From Marisa cornuarietis (Eukaryota; Mollusca; Gastropoda; Architaenioglossa; Ampullariidae), in NCBI GenBank assembly GCA_004794655.1, contig SMMW01000584.1:6702001-6766000 (forward strand): a stretch of DNA of 64,000 bases, read 5' to 3'. Made by a program: the position numbers and the translations under genes. Shown in pieces: positions 1 to 11,410 of this stretch (its first letter is position 1; every line of letters starts with the position of its first letter). The notes beneath the pieces are model-generated. The model saw only the letters and a program-made list of their open reading frames with translations. It was not told where the DNA came from and did no database searches.

Positions 1-217
1 AAACAGGAATACACTAAGAAAGCAAACAGGTTTTCGAGAACTAGTTTAACATATTAATCATTCATTCGTTCTCCTTTGTTAGACGAAAACAGATTTTTCC
101 TAAGGGAGGGGGGGTGTTCTGGTTTTTTTTTTGGGAGGGGTGGGGTGTCAGAGTGTTTTTGACTTTTTATTAACTTTGTGGGGCATTTGTTTAATATGCC
201 TTTGTATTTGCCTCTGT

Positions 218-218
218 C

Positions 219-250
<32 letters not shown>
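218..250. repeat. TG then AG microsatellite
   Basis: A run of about eleven TG dinucleotides passes directly into an AG run. This is a compound simple repeat with no gene association. Confidence 0.9.
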
Positions 251-517
251 CCTCTGTGTTTGTCCACGAAAGTGTTTTCCAGACAGCAGTTTCTTTTCAG
301 CGCGTACTTTTACGGCTATCACGCCTCGTGTTTTGTTCACCCAACCTCCCCTCCTACATCGGGCAACGAAAGCAGCACCATCCGCTCCTAAAGCACATGC
401 AACAAAAAAGATGGGAGGTAATGCACCCTTTGCATGGACCTCCTCTAGGTGCACCGCTGAAGTAGCGCGCTCCCCGCCATCCATGCGCTAGTGGCATGTG
501 AAGCCGTCTCCACCAGT

Positions 518-558
518 CAGAGATCGTGCTACTGTCGTCAGTACAAACTATCATCAAC
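518..558 (+). repeat. 41-bp dispersed repeat, copy 1
   Basis: This block begins CAGAGATCGTGCTACTG and recurs at 5503-5543 with one mismatch in 41 positions (T versus C near its end). The flanks of the two copies differ, so it is probably a conserved piece of a dispersed repeat family. Confidence 0.8.
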
Positions 559-1605
559 CTTCACCGTTAGTTCTCCTTGCACGGTTGTTGTCGGGAGATG
601 TTGAAATCTGCAGGTCGACCTCGTGTCCAGAAGCTGATCCAGGCTATAGTTCAGCATCACGCTTACCTGGGGTCGCGGCCAGATGCCTCACAGGTAATAA
701 CAACAAAATATAAAAAATAAAAACTCCTTCCCCACCCCCTCCCTCCATGCTGTGGGTGCTGCTTTGTCGATGTTGTCTGATGCTCCCTAGAGCCCTGCAT
801 ACTCAGCACTCGTCAGACAGCCAACAAATAAAGTTGGTCATTGTCATTCTCATTGTCAAGGTCGATCTCAAGTGCACTAACTTCTAAACCTCTGACCCCA
901 CTCCCTTCCCAAATCGAAAAAAGGGACCCTACGCTTCCTTGCTTGCCTTACCGGTCAATTTTCAGCAACACTAGAAGGGCGGCAAGAAAGTAAAGTCAAA
1001 GAACTTCAAGAGTTGACGCTCTTTGGTAAATTTAGAAAGCTGGTCAGGTTGGCGACATAGCATGAGATAAGTGTAGCTACCTGACGCCTTCGTCGGAGCA
1101 CACAGGCACATACCTCTCAATGACGCAATCGGGTGAGATGTTTGTGTGACTTTTATTAGGGTCAGCGGTAGATAGGAACAAAAGTTCAGGTCCCCGATAA
1201 AGTTGTGGTTGCTCTGTACTCGTAAGTTATAGTGCCAATGACCTGTTAAATATTTAAGGCGCTGTTCTGTTTGGCAACCAGCCATGTGCGATATGCGATA
1301 TGCGAGTATCGACATTTGGGAAAGGGTGGAATTGAAATAGAGGCGTGGCCAACACAGCCACTTTATATTGGCGTTGGTTGTTTTGTTCTGTTTGGTTTTT
1401 AACGATGAACAGAAAGTACTAAAGACCTTTAACGCATCGTTAAAGATCCGTACACCGTTTATTCGTTCGCACAACCAGGCATACATACAATTTGTAAATT
1501 ATGAGCATCATTCTGTAGAGAATGCACACGGAAGGACAATTTCTCTGGTTTTTTTAATATCTCTCTTACAGCGCACCAACCACAAGAGCGCATGTACACT
1601 TACAT

Positions 1606-1607
<2 letters not shown>

Positions 1608-1656
<49 letters not shown>
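1608..1656. repeat. CA microsatellite
   Basis: Uninterrupted CA dinucleotide run of about 24 units. Confidence 0.97.
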
Positions 1657-1662
<6 letters not shown>

Positions 1663-4224
1663 AGATGTCGACCATGTGCTGATCACGCAACCGTATCTGA
1701 CAGATGGCGCCACGGCCAAAGACCAAACCTTGATAATAAACTTTAGCGACACCAAAGTCATGCGGCAAGATGGAGGATGGAGGGTACGTGCAGGTAGGTG
1801 AGGAGACCTCTGTCGGCCCGGGAGCTCTTGACTGCCTGTGCATGCCTACGTCACGAGAGCATGTTATGATTGAATAAATCATAAATCATAAATCTTTTCG
1901 CAGACAGGCGCAGCTCCGCATAAATCTCCTTAAATCAGAAGACCTGAACACTGCTAACTGTTACACCTGCGTCCACTCGCACGATCTCTATCTATATAAT
2001 TTACACTAACAGATTTATGAAATATTCAAACGAAAAATTTTCAAGAATGCTCATTTTGATATCTTTGAAAGTCTTGGAGATATCTGTGGTCAAACTGGGG
2101 ACTCCCCCAAAATGGCGTCGGGAAAAAATTCTTCTTTAAAAGCCAATTACAGCTAAAATAATACTATAATAATATAATCAAGCAAATGCTCGTAATTGTA
2201 GATTATTTATATGTGAGTTTGACTACAAAATTTCATTAATGTAGCTTTAATCTATCCTGAGATTTTATTTAAGTGAACTTATCATAGCCATAAAATGCCA
2301 TTGGAGTTTTTCTAATTTATTTAAGTGTAAATCTGGTAAGGGTAGGTGTGAAAAATTAATTTATTTAGCATCAAAACACTCTTTTTCAACAAAATGCATC
2401 TAAATCATATCTATTATATGTCAAAGTATCAAATCTGCTGTCTCAAACTCGACCACGGGATCCCAAAATCGCTACTTTCTAAAGAGTCCTCTCATGGGGT
2501 CCCCATGTAGTAAATTTTTTTTTTAAATATCGATTGCAGTTAACATTTTCATCGTAAACACTTAAAAAACTGAAAAAACTTCTAGAGTATATCGTCACCT
2601 TAAGAGGTCATGGATGATTTTTTAGTTCGTGGGTGTTACTTTTTCATTTTTATTTTCGAAGACGTTGCACGCGGTTCTAAAATGAAAGGGGGAAAATCCG
2701 CCACGACGATGCTAATTGTAGACCTTTCTCCTAGACGCAAACAAAGACGTCGTCATTTAAGAGGGCAATTTGTGAGAAAATAACAAAAACAACAACAAAA
2801 AAGGAGACATATGGAATGGGAGGGAGTGAGCGAGCGAGTCGTGTGGTGGCTGAATCCACCGCAATCTCCCCCTAGACTACAAACAGCCAGCGCCGCCTCG
2901 TTCCCGCTTTTTTTTTTTTTTTTTTTTTTTTTTGGTCTACTTCGTACGTATGCACTGTGCGCTGACAGTCTTTCGTTAGGGACAATACCCGAACGACGCC
3001 GAGTACCCTGAAGTACATAATATCAATGAGAACTTCCGTCTTTATTATGAGTGATAGAGCCTACATAGTCTTGTTTCAAACTACGGGGACACTGGAAATA
3101 TGTGTGCAATGCCAGCTTGTCCTTGCCTATTTTTTTTTTTAAATAAATCGATTGAAGATTTTTCTTGTCTGTGCTAGTAGAGTTATGCCTCCCTCCTTGT
3201 TGCAGTCTCCAAACTCTCAATTATAGCTTCTTTCACGTTTCTTGTGGGGTTTTTTTCTTCTTCTTATATCTTCTTGAAGATGCTGCCGGGTGATTCTGGG
3301 ATTTCTTCTACTTTCAGGCTTTAGCATTTCAGAGCAAATCCCACATAATCTGAATCTTTCCAGATCTGGTATGGGTTTTTTTTCTTCCTTTACTTCTTTC
3401 GCAGTGATAGGATCGAGATAAGTGTCTTAGTCTTTTTGTATTCGGTCTGTCATTTTCCTTTTCTTTCATTAAAATCTAAGTATCCGCCCACTTGTGTATG
3501 AAATTATGTGCGCGAGTACGTGGGTGCGTGTTTGGGTGTGTTTTCATATGTTTGACTGTTACAACCTGTGTGAAAGAATACGCATTACATCATGGCTGTC
3601 TATGCTCGTCTTTTCTTGATTATAGGACAAGTAAAAGCATGGGGTCTGGCCGGAAGTCCCACAAAGACCAAAAGCGAACAGTTCGTAATTTGGAAACAGC
3701 AGAGCTCGACATTGGAGTTTCTCGATCTACACTGTCGGTGTAGTTTAAGGCCACAGGAAAGACAGGCAGCACTATAGCCGGTCTTTCGGGCCTGTCCTTC
3801 CGTTCTCCAAGAGTAGCTTAATCTCAACAATAACGCTTTCATTCAGTCCATGTAATCACGACCCTTTGTATCGTTCACTCTCTTTCTTCCCTTCACCCAC
3901 CCATTTTCGCATCCCGGTTGGCATTAAACGCGACGCCCTCCTGCGACAGCCGATAGCTTCAAAGACCCGATAGATGTCAGGTCCCTCCGGCAGTGAAGGG
4001 TGCAGTGCAGTGCGAGGCCGACATAAATACTGAACATACTGAATTCAGATTAAAGGCACTGCCGACCCCTAGGCGCTCACACGCAGTGCCAAAGTCAGAT
4101 CACAATATTGTGGAAGCCCTGTTGTAAGTACTCTGTGCGTGACGTCATTACAACCTTCATGATTACCTTCGAGTAAAGTGCATTCCTACTTGATGTAATC
4201 TAAAACCCATGAGACTGCTGTTGG

Positions 4225-4440
4225 AATCTTTTTCATTGATGTCGCAATCTTTTCCATTGAATTCGCTATCGGAAACAAAATTTTTTTTAGAATTCTTTGT
4301 AGCTGATTGCATCCGGCATAATTTTGCAATGTTTCATTGAATTCTGCTAACCTAAAGATGAACGTTGATATCAGGAAGATTTCTTTTCCTAGAATTCTTT
4401 CTGGTCGACCGCATCCGGCATTGCTTTGTAGTGTTTTGGG
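4225..4440 (+). repeat. Degenerate tandem repeat, two units
   Basis: Two diverged copies follow each other. Both contain TAGAATTCTTT, then GCATCCGGCAT, then GTTT, at about 4290-4334 and 4390-4436. Each copy is also preceded by a CATTGAATTC stretch (about 4255 and 4335). The period is roughly 80-100 bp with indels. Confidence 0.6.
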
Positions 4441-4765
4441 TCGTGCTGGCCACCTATGTTGTATAATTCAAAGTATGGCTAGCTGTACACCAACCGAGGA
4501 CCGTATGATTTCCAAGACTGTAATTATTATAGCTTTTACGCGTTTAATAGTCCTTGAACCAATATTACGTGTTGGCATGTTAACGCCTAGTCACCAGCAA
4601 AGGCTACATAACAACTAGCTTGCTCCCCCCTCCACCCACTCACCACCACCACCACCACCAGACTGCTGGTGTGGATGCTAAGTGACTGAGAGAAAAAAAA
4701 TTCTTAATTAGAACGTTGTGCTGAGACTCAAGCATTCAAAAAAGTGATTTGCCATTTCTCTTATT

Positions 4766-4833
4766 CACACGCACGAACGCACGAACGAACGCACGCGCGC
4801 GCGCGCACGCACGCACGCACACACACACACACA
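4766..4833. repeat. Compound CACG/CG/CA microsatellite
   Basis: Alternating purine-pyrimidine tract made of ACGCACGA, GCGCGC and CA runs. It is the sort of sequence that can adopt Z-DNA. Confidence 0.9.
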
Positions 4834-5502
4834 TGCAAAGACCCATCCTTAGGTAGTCCACTCCCACATTCTAGTGGGCATTATGCAGTCTTTTTGTAGG
4901 CAAGATTTCAACCCGCATTTTGCATTGCAAATTATGTACGTGCTCCAGTTGGGCGAGTAAAAGGTTTAAACACCGGCCTTGAATAAGGTGTACCCGTGTA
5001 TGGCATCACGTAAGGGCTCGTATGCATGTCTGTATGCGGATGTTTGCACCCATATTTGCGAAATTGCAAATGTCACTCGTGCTCCCTGCCGCAACATTCG
5101 CACGTTTGTCTACGTGTGTGCGTGTGTCTGTGTGTGCGCGAGTGTATATGCTTCATGCATACTCGCGAAGTGTCATTCATTTCATCTAGTGTCGCTAACA
5201 AAGAAACAGGCAAGGAGCTCATTAAAGTTCGTCATTCAAGGTCCGCGCGTAGGACCGACAGGTCATTCAGTGAGATGCACGCAAAACATTTTGCATGTAC
5301 ATGTATAGATGCACACAGATGCACACGTGCACGCAAGTATGACATTTTCCCGTGCTTCAAGCCGTAATATTCGCATGTCTAAGAGTCTGAATGTGCACAC
5401 GAGTGCATCTCTGTGCACGTGCTATGTTCATTCATTTCATTCAGCGTTGCACGGTCGATTTTGCTAAGGACCAGACGATAAGGTTTCGCCCCTCACGGTC
5501 CG

Positions 5503-5543
5503 CAGAGATCGTGCTACTGTCGTCAGTACAAACCATCATCAAC
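5503..5543 (+). repeat. 41-bp dispersed repeat, copy 2
   Basis: Second copy of the block at 518-558, differing at one base. A GGACCGACAGGTCATTCA-like stretch at about 5250 and a diverged version at about 5553 show that more of this neighbourhood is built from repeated modules. Confidence 0.8.
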
Positions 5544-7182
5544 AGCTAACCATAGGACCGACAAGTCGTTCACTCGGCTTGACATGAACCAGTTTTCTGC
5601 AGGGTGAACGCCATGAAGGCCATGCTGCGCGCTTAATGTCTGAAATGCAAGCGGCCCCATTACGCCAGCCTTAATGCGTAACGCCACATGCGAGGCACAG
5701 TTCTGACAAGTTCAGTGCGGAAAGTTTAATATTTATGCAAACAACTCGGGAACAAATACTGAATCGTCAAGCGTGTTTTTTTTTTTTTAAGCTCACTTCA
5801 AAATAAAATGGCCTTTCTCACACAGGCTCACATACGCCATAATCCCCCGTCCCCCAAACCAGAGAGAGAGAGAAGTCAGCAGTTATGGATGTGACTCACT
5901 GTTGATCTGCCTAACAATTTTCCACCCCACGCTCCCACCCCCTATCCCCTAGCTGCTTGCTCAGCTGTCTCGAAGTAAACTTATGCCTTTTGGCGCACAA
6001 GTATTCCACTGGATTAGATCACTTATACCGAACAGCCTGGATTCGGGATTCGACAAACTGACTAGCATGCATTGCACCCAACGTACCTTTCCACGTGCAA
6101 ATACCAGCTTGCATTGTTTGAACTCGTTCACAGCATTGTGCTCTGAAACAAATAAAAATAAGGTTTTTTTAAAAAAACGAAACCTCCTAGTTCTGTGTTT
6201 TGTCTCTCTGGGTTTACCCAGCATGGCCATTACAAATTCGCAGGGGCTAATCTTCCATCTAATTTAAGAATGATAACCTCGTATGTCTCGGAAATGTGAT
6301 TGTATACTCGCGTAACTGAAACCTTACAATTATTTAGGGGCAGGAAACTTTGCAAGGACCTCTAACTGAAAACAGGTTCCCCCCCCCCTGCCTTTCCGTC
6401 TTTTGAACGGTCCACTGACATGGCTGTGGTGGTAGGGCTGTAGGCAGTAAGCAAAGGTAAAACAAATTCCAAAGGTGTTGATATCTTCTGCTGCAAAACT
6501 GCAACCATAGCCTTTATTCTAGATGCAGAAAAGTAAGTCAAGTCCTTGAACTCCTCAACGAATGAAACAGCAGATGGAATCAGCAATCGTAAGTCTGTCT
6601 TCAAGATATTGATTTCCTGGTGGCCTTGGGTGAAAACAACTCCGTTTACAGAGAATCTTTTTTCGTAATGTAATTACCTTGATAGTAAAGAAATAAAATT
6701 CAAATAAGATGTGAACGTTAAAATGAATGTGACTATTCTTTTAAGATAATGTTGATGAGTTAGTGTTCAAAAACACATCTAATGAATGGGCATCGTGACT
6801 GCCACGCACTGATGTTTATTTCCTTCCCGAAAATTGAGCTGCAGAATTTAATGGGAAACGGAAATTTGAGAGAAAATGATTGAGACTGCCAATATCCTTC
6901 ATTTCAGCCCTACATGTGTTTCTTTCTTTCCCTTTATTTATTTTATTTATGATATCATTTCACGGTATCATGTGTTTCACGTTTGAATAAACTATTGCTA
7001 GCGTAAAATAAACAGAGATATCTGGAATTAGCATATAAAAACAGAATTAGCAGATAAAAAGTATCCAATTCTAATTCCTCAAATCTAGGTTTTAAAAAAA
7101 CTATCCTTTACCTGTTCAAACTTACATTGTGCTCGTTCACTCAGTCATACGCACGTGTTTATAGCGCGCGCACACACACACA

Positions 7183-7227
7183 CGCCATGAGATAGCCTTA
7201 GTTGCTGACTTGGCATAAAACAACAAT

Positions 7228-7230
<3 letters not shown>
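7183..7230 (+). mobile_element. Solo SINE 3' tail fragment
   Basis: The segment GTTGCTGACTTGGCATAAAA and the bases just before it resemble the 3' end of the tRNA-derived SINE at 15911-16080, which reads GTTGCTGGCTCGGCGTAAAA. The tRNA-like head is absent. A CA microsatellite starts immediately after the tail. Confidence 0.55.
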
Positions 7231-7270
<40 letters not shown>

Positions 7271-7282
7271 CACACACACACG
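7230..7282. repeat. CA microsatellite
   Basis: CA run with one CG interruption, directly downstream of a SINE tail fragment. Microsatellites often grow from SINE tails. Confidence 0.95.
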
Positions 7283-8712
7283 TGCGCTATACAAATCTAT
7301 AACACGCACACGCTCAGACTAACACGCACATACATGCAAACAAGCGTGCGGAGAAACACACACTAACAAATAAACACGCTAGTGCATGCGCCTGAATGGT
7401 TTGTCGTGCATGTATATAGCTTCTGCACTACCCCTCCGCCTCACGCGCACTGTTGTGTCGACGTGAAGGGCGCGTGGGCAAAAGGCGTGGCCAGCAGTAA
7501 TGACGTCACTAATCCTCCCGGCCGCTGGAGTGTCAAGGACGCGGGTGCAAGAAAATGGAGGCGCTCACATTGCACGGGCTAGAACGAAGTTTTATTGTGG
7601 TTTTTTTTTCAGTTGAAGGAGATTTTAATGTCAGCAGCTGTCAAAGACTTCTATGGATTGAACGCTGGCGGGGAGAGGAGGACTCCAGGCTGTTCTGTGA
7701 CTTCAGGCACAACAGCTGGTACGAATCGGAGGGAGGGAAGACGGTGGTAGATTTAAGAGGAATATATGCATGCTTTAATGCGCACATACACAGAAACACA
7801 AACTCGGATGCAGCATGCACGCATGCACGCACTCACACAGCGCACCCATTCAGACACATTACGTGCCTTCACACACAAAACATAACAATATATAAATTTA
7901 TAACATAATATATAACTGTAAAACAAAGTATTCACAGGTGCACGCATCCCTATATGCATAAAGAAACAACAGGCATGTATATCTATATCAGTCCTTATGC
8001 ATATACAGACATATATCAGACGTGTGCATAACGAGTGCACACACCACGAGAACGCACGTGCCTCTCTTGGCACAGCTGTGGAGTTTCCTGTACGCTTGCC
8101 TGGATCTCGCCCAGTCCCTTCACTGTTTGCACTAGAGTGCCTTTGGCATGGTTTTTAACCTTGTAATGTCCACAATTGGTGACACATTGTTGCACAGAAC
8201 CACAGCTTGCTCAAGCTTGTCGTGCGCCCTACACAACCCAGTGAGACGGTGAGGATAGCAACCACTTGTGTCGCACGGTATGTGTCGCGAATAAAGGCGT
8301 TACGTTATACCTACTACAACGGCGAGTGAGTGCAAGCGGCAGAGAACAAGAGGGAGCTCAGGTGCGATTTATGAAGTTGTTTCCCAGAAATAAAACGCAG
8401 GAGGAAGTTGAAGGTCCAGTGGGTTTTACCAAGTGTTCGCCCACGAGTGTATACCCTCACAAACGCCCCTCCCATTCTCCCGCCGCCTCCCCCCTCCCAC
8501 ACACACACACACTCCAAACTGGGAGGATTTTACGCTAATGTGGCGAAAGGTCGCTAGGAACTGTGTTTCGGTGCCAGGCTAGATGGGCTTAAATCTAGTA
8601 TTTTTAACATTCTTATTTTAAAAACCCTGAGCATGCAGATTTCTAATTTTAAAGTAGGCGGATCTAGAACTCACACACCAGCTCATTCGCACGCATGCAC
8701 GCAAGCGCGCGG

Positions 8713-8755
<43 letters not shown>
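8713..8755. repeat. CA microsatellite
   Basis: CA dinucleotide run of about 21 units. The sequence after it (CTCCCACATCCTAGT, then CAGTCTTT) is similar to that following the 4766-4833 repeat (CTCCCACATTCTAGT, then CAGTCTTT). This suggests a repeat family that carries its own CA tract. Confidence 0.9.
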
Positions 8756-8757
<2 letters not shown>

Positions 8758-10889
8758 AAAATACCTATGAAAATACATATGAAAATTGCAAGGACCGCAA
8801 GTTGTCGTTCAGCTCCCACATCCTAGTATTCATTTTTAAATGACGGGCCCACAGTCTTTCTTCTGGAAATTCAAAGATTGCAATTTCAAGTACACTTCTG
8901 TGATACTCCTTCGGAGTGTTACAATCGATATTTTTTTATTCTTAGTAACTGCGAAATTATTTTAGTCTAATAAAATTGCACCCATTCACCAGATTTTCAC
9001 CACTGATCTTAATGGTATTTCATGTATAATGTATTTTGGCTGCTCTCCAGTCCACATTTAGTATTTGTTTCATTCCATATCTGCTAATGCTATCATAAGC
9101 TGTGCAACATCCACAAAGTTAAAGGTCAGAGGTAGCAGGACATTTTAAGTGGGAAAATTGGACTGTTGTAGTTGAGATAGTAGTATATCGCGGTGAGCAT
9201 CTGCTGGATGGGTTAAGTTTCGTAAAAGTTTGAGGCAGTTTAGTGGTGGGATTGTGTAGGTGAAAAGAATAGTATCCATAAAACTATGTTTGCAATACCT
9301 CACTGCTCCTGGCACTCTGGAACCACTTCTATTGCCGGTTTCTTTCAAACTCCACATATAACGGTTTACATGTCAAAAACCGCAGAAAGGTGCGTGGTGA
9401 TGCCATTTATTGGTCCTTGCTAGGCTGCAAAAATGACATCTACACAGTCAGAAAATCGTCCCTTTGCACCCAGGAAAAATCAAAGGTGTTTGTCAAAATA
9501 ATTGTCACATGATTTCACTTTATTTAACAATTGCAGCACATAGTTTTACCTCCTAGCTGTTTAAAGTAAGATTATAAAGTCTGTTTTCTCCGGGCAGCAG
9601 CGTCCCAGTGAGGATGACTTTAAAGCTAGCACGATGAAACCAACAAAGTAGTTTTTCACGAGTAAGCAAGCTAGCATATATTCAAAATTCCAGTTTGGCA
9701 GTCGACCACTTGCGATGCTGCTACTCTTCGTTGTCAGTTGACCGTATTTTAATATTGCCCCATTTGCTCTGGTTTGAATTCTGATAAACGAACAAAGTAT
9801 TTCGTTATCATGAAGTCAATATTAGCGCTTGTTGCAGACAGAACTTATCGCTTTTATATCTGTTTATAGTAAGACTGTGCTATATCTAGTAACAGCGGTG
9901 CTTTTAATAGAAGCTGCAATCTCTAGCAAGAAGCGATGAACCGATTAAACGTATCACCAGTTGAAAGGAGAGCAAGGGCACACGACTCCCCTGGAAAGTT
10001 AGTCGCATGATTGGTGTTATCTTCCCCTCTAGTACTTCATATGTCTGGACATGATATACTGTGAGATGTATTTCGAGAATTATCCTATCTGATACAGCAA
10101 CACCACTTCAGATGTTATTATCGCTATCATTTTATGAGATAGAATAAAGACTAATTTTAGAAATTGTTGATGGGTAAAAAAGAACAAAACAAATTGAGCG
10201 AGGACCTAAAAAAGCAACTGAACAAGAACGTATATCTCCCTGGAACAGTGGGAGACCATTTGCAGTAACGTCTTTGATTAATTGATTATTATTAATATTA
10301 ATTGTCGTGAAGTCCACGTAAATCAATGTCGTGGTGACGTTTTTTTTTGTTTTTTTTTTTTGTAAACACAGCGACGTCAGATTTTCACGCCAGTGACTTT
10401 TTTTTACGCTATAATTATGACGTCATTTTACACAAGAACCTTGACCTTGCGATATTCTCTGTTGTTGTAACAGTGCATCCGACTCGGCCAGTCTTGTATA
10501 ACACATTACACGCAGCTTACCAGTCTGGCTGGCCACCTGGCTGAGGTAATAAATACCCCAGCCGAAATGAACGCCACAGTAATGACATCTCGGCAGAACT
10601 TTCAGTGACCAATGCAGTTGTTTTGACGAAGAGGAATTTTTTAGCCCCTCCTTTCCCCCCTCTCCCTCTTTATACATAGCGTCCAAAAATAAATGGAACA
10701 CTGTCAATGGTCCAAAATATGTGCAGCTGATAACAAACAGCAGAGAGAGAGAGAGAGAGAGCTTCCTTCTTCCCTAATTTCTGTGCCAGCAGATCCAGCG
10801 ACAGAGTTTTGCAACGGGGACTCGAGGGTGGACAGACGCCAGGGAAACATCACGGGACAAGTCCCAGTCTCTGTTACTCCATGCTTTAA

Positions 10890-11258
10890 ATGGCCGCGCA
10901 GCGTTCAGCGGAGAAGCCGCAGTCTTTCTTGAAGGATCTGCAGCAGTTGCGCAGAGAGGCGCGTCAGTCGTTAGTAGGGGTACAGTGCTCGCTGGTTGAG
11001 GTGAAAGAATTGCTCTTGGAGGCACAGGCGTCAGTGGTGGAGGTGAAGTTCTCCCTGCACGAGCTACATTTCGCGCTGGAAGATGTAGACCAGTCTTTGA
11101 TGGGGGTACAGGACTGTCTGAAGAGCATGGAGCAGTCTCTGTGTGGTGCGCGACTCCTACCGGCGACGGAAAAGCAAGCCATCGATGAGATGCTCGGCCT
11201 GAAAGACGACAGTAAGAATGAGGTATTATGTACAAAAGAGATGCTGTTGGAGAGTTGA
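10890..11258 (+). CDS. Candidate intronless coiled-coil protein, 122 residues
   Basis: I do not recognise this as a known family. The ATG follows directly after an in-frame TAA and has G at +4, so the start is well defined. The ORF ends with TGA at 11256-11258. The base composition is richer in GC than its surroundings. Residues 28-90 form nine consecutive heptads without a skip. Leu or Val occupies position a (28, 35, 42, 49, 56, 63, 70, 77, 84) and Val, Ala, Leu or Met occupies position d (31, 38, 45, 52, 59, 66, 73, 80, 87). The stretch QSLVGVQCSL (26-35) is nearly repeated as QSLMGVQDCL (68-77), six heptads later. There is no signal peptide or membrane segment. A charged frame beginning at 11228 in another phase could be a frameshifted continuation, and GAG|GTATTA near 11221 is a possible splice donor. 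It could be a real small gene, an exon, or the coiled-coil part of a retrotransposon ORF1. Confidence 0.45.
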   Translation: MAAQRSAEKPQSFLKDLQQLRREARQSLVGVQCSLVEVKELLLEAQASVVEVKFSLHELHFALEDVDQSLMGVQDCLKSMEQSLCGARLLPATEKQAIDEMLGLKDDSKNEVLCTKEMLLES

Positions 11259-11410
11259 AGCGTGTTTGTCAAGAAGGTGTGTCGGATGAGAAGCGACGAA
11301 AGCAGCTGTACAAGAAAAAAGTGCTACGGGGGGAAAATGTGCAGACTGTCATTAGGCTCTCTAGCAAATTAATAACGCATACGCTTCAGATAAAGATAAC
11401 GCCACCATGA

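Larger units (their letters stand above)
1..10889. other. Gene-poor, microsatellite-rich region
   Basis: No coding exon can be supported in this stretch. The longer open frames, including a 171-codon frame on the minus strand at 971-1486, have no recognisable domain, biased composition or splice context. What can be seen are simple repeats (TG/AG at 218-250, CA at 1608-1656, a CG-rich compound repeat at 4766-4833, CA at 7230-7282 and 8713-8755), a poly-T run near 2910-2932, a pair of 41-bp dispersed repeats, a degenerate tandem repeat at 4225-4440 and a SINE tail at 7183-7230. An AATAAA near 826, followed by a CATTGTCATTCTCATT-like tail, could be the 3' end of an old retroposon. Confidence 0.6.

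Noticed and set aside
971..1486. 171-codon open frame on the minus strand
   Set aside because: No domain, no periodic or low-complexity protein character, and no splice or promoter context. It is probably a chance frame.
1508..1882. Minus-strand frame with a long Cys-Val repeat
   Set aside because: The repeat is simply the CA microsatellite translated.
10774..11235. 153-codon Pro/Ser-rich minus-strand frame
   Set aside because: It is antisense to the heptad-repeat ORF. Its Pro/Ser/Thr richness is what the complement of Leu/Val/Glu codons produces.
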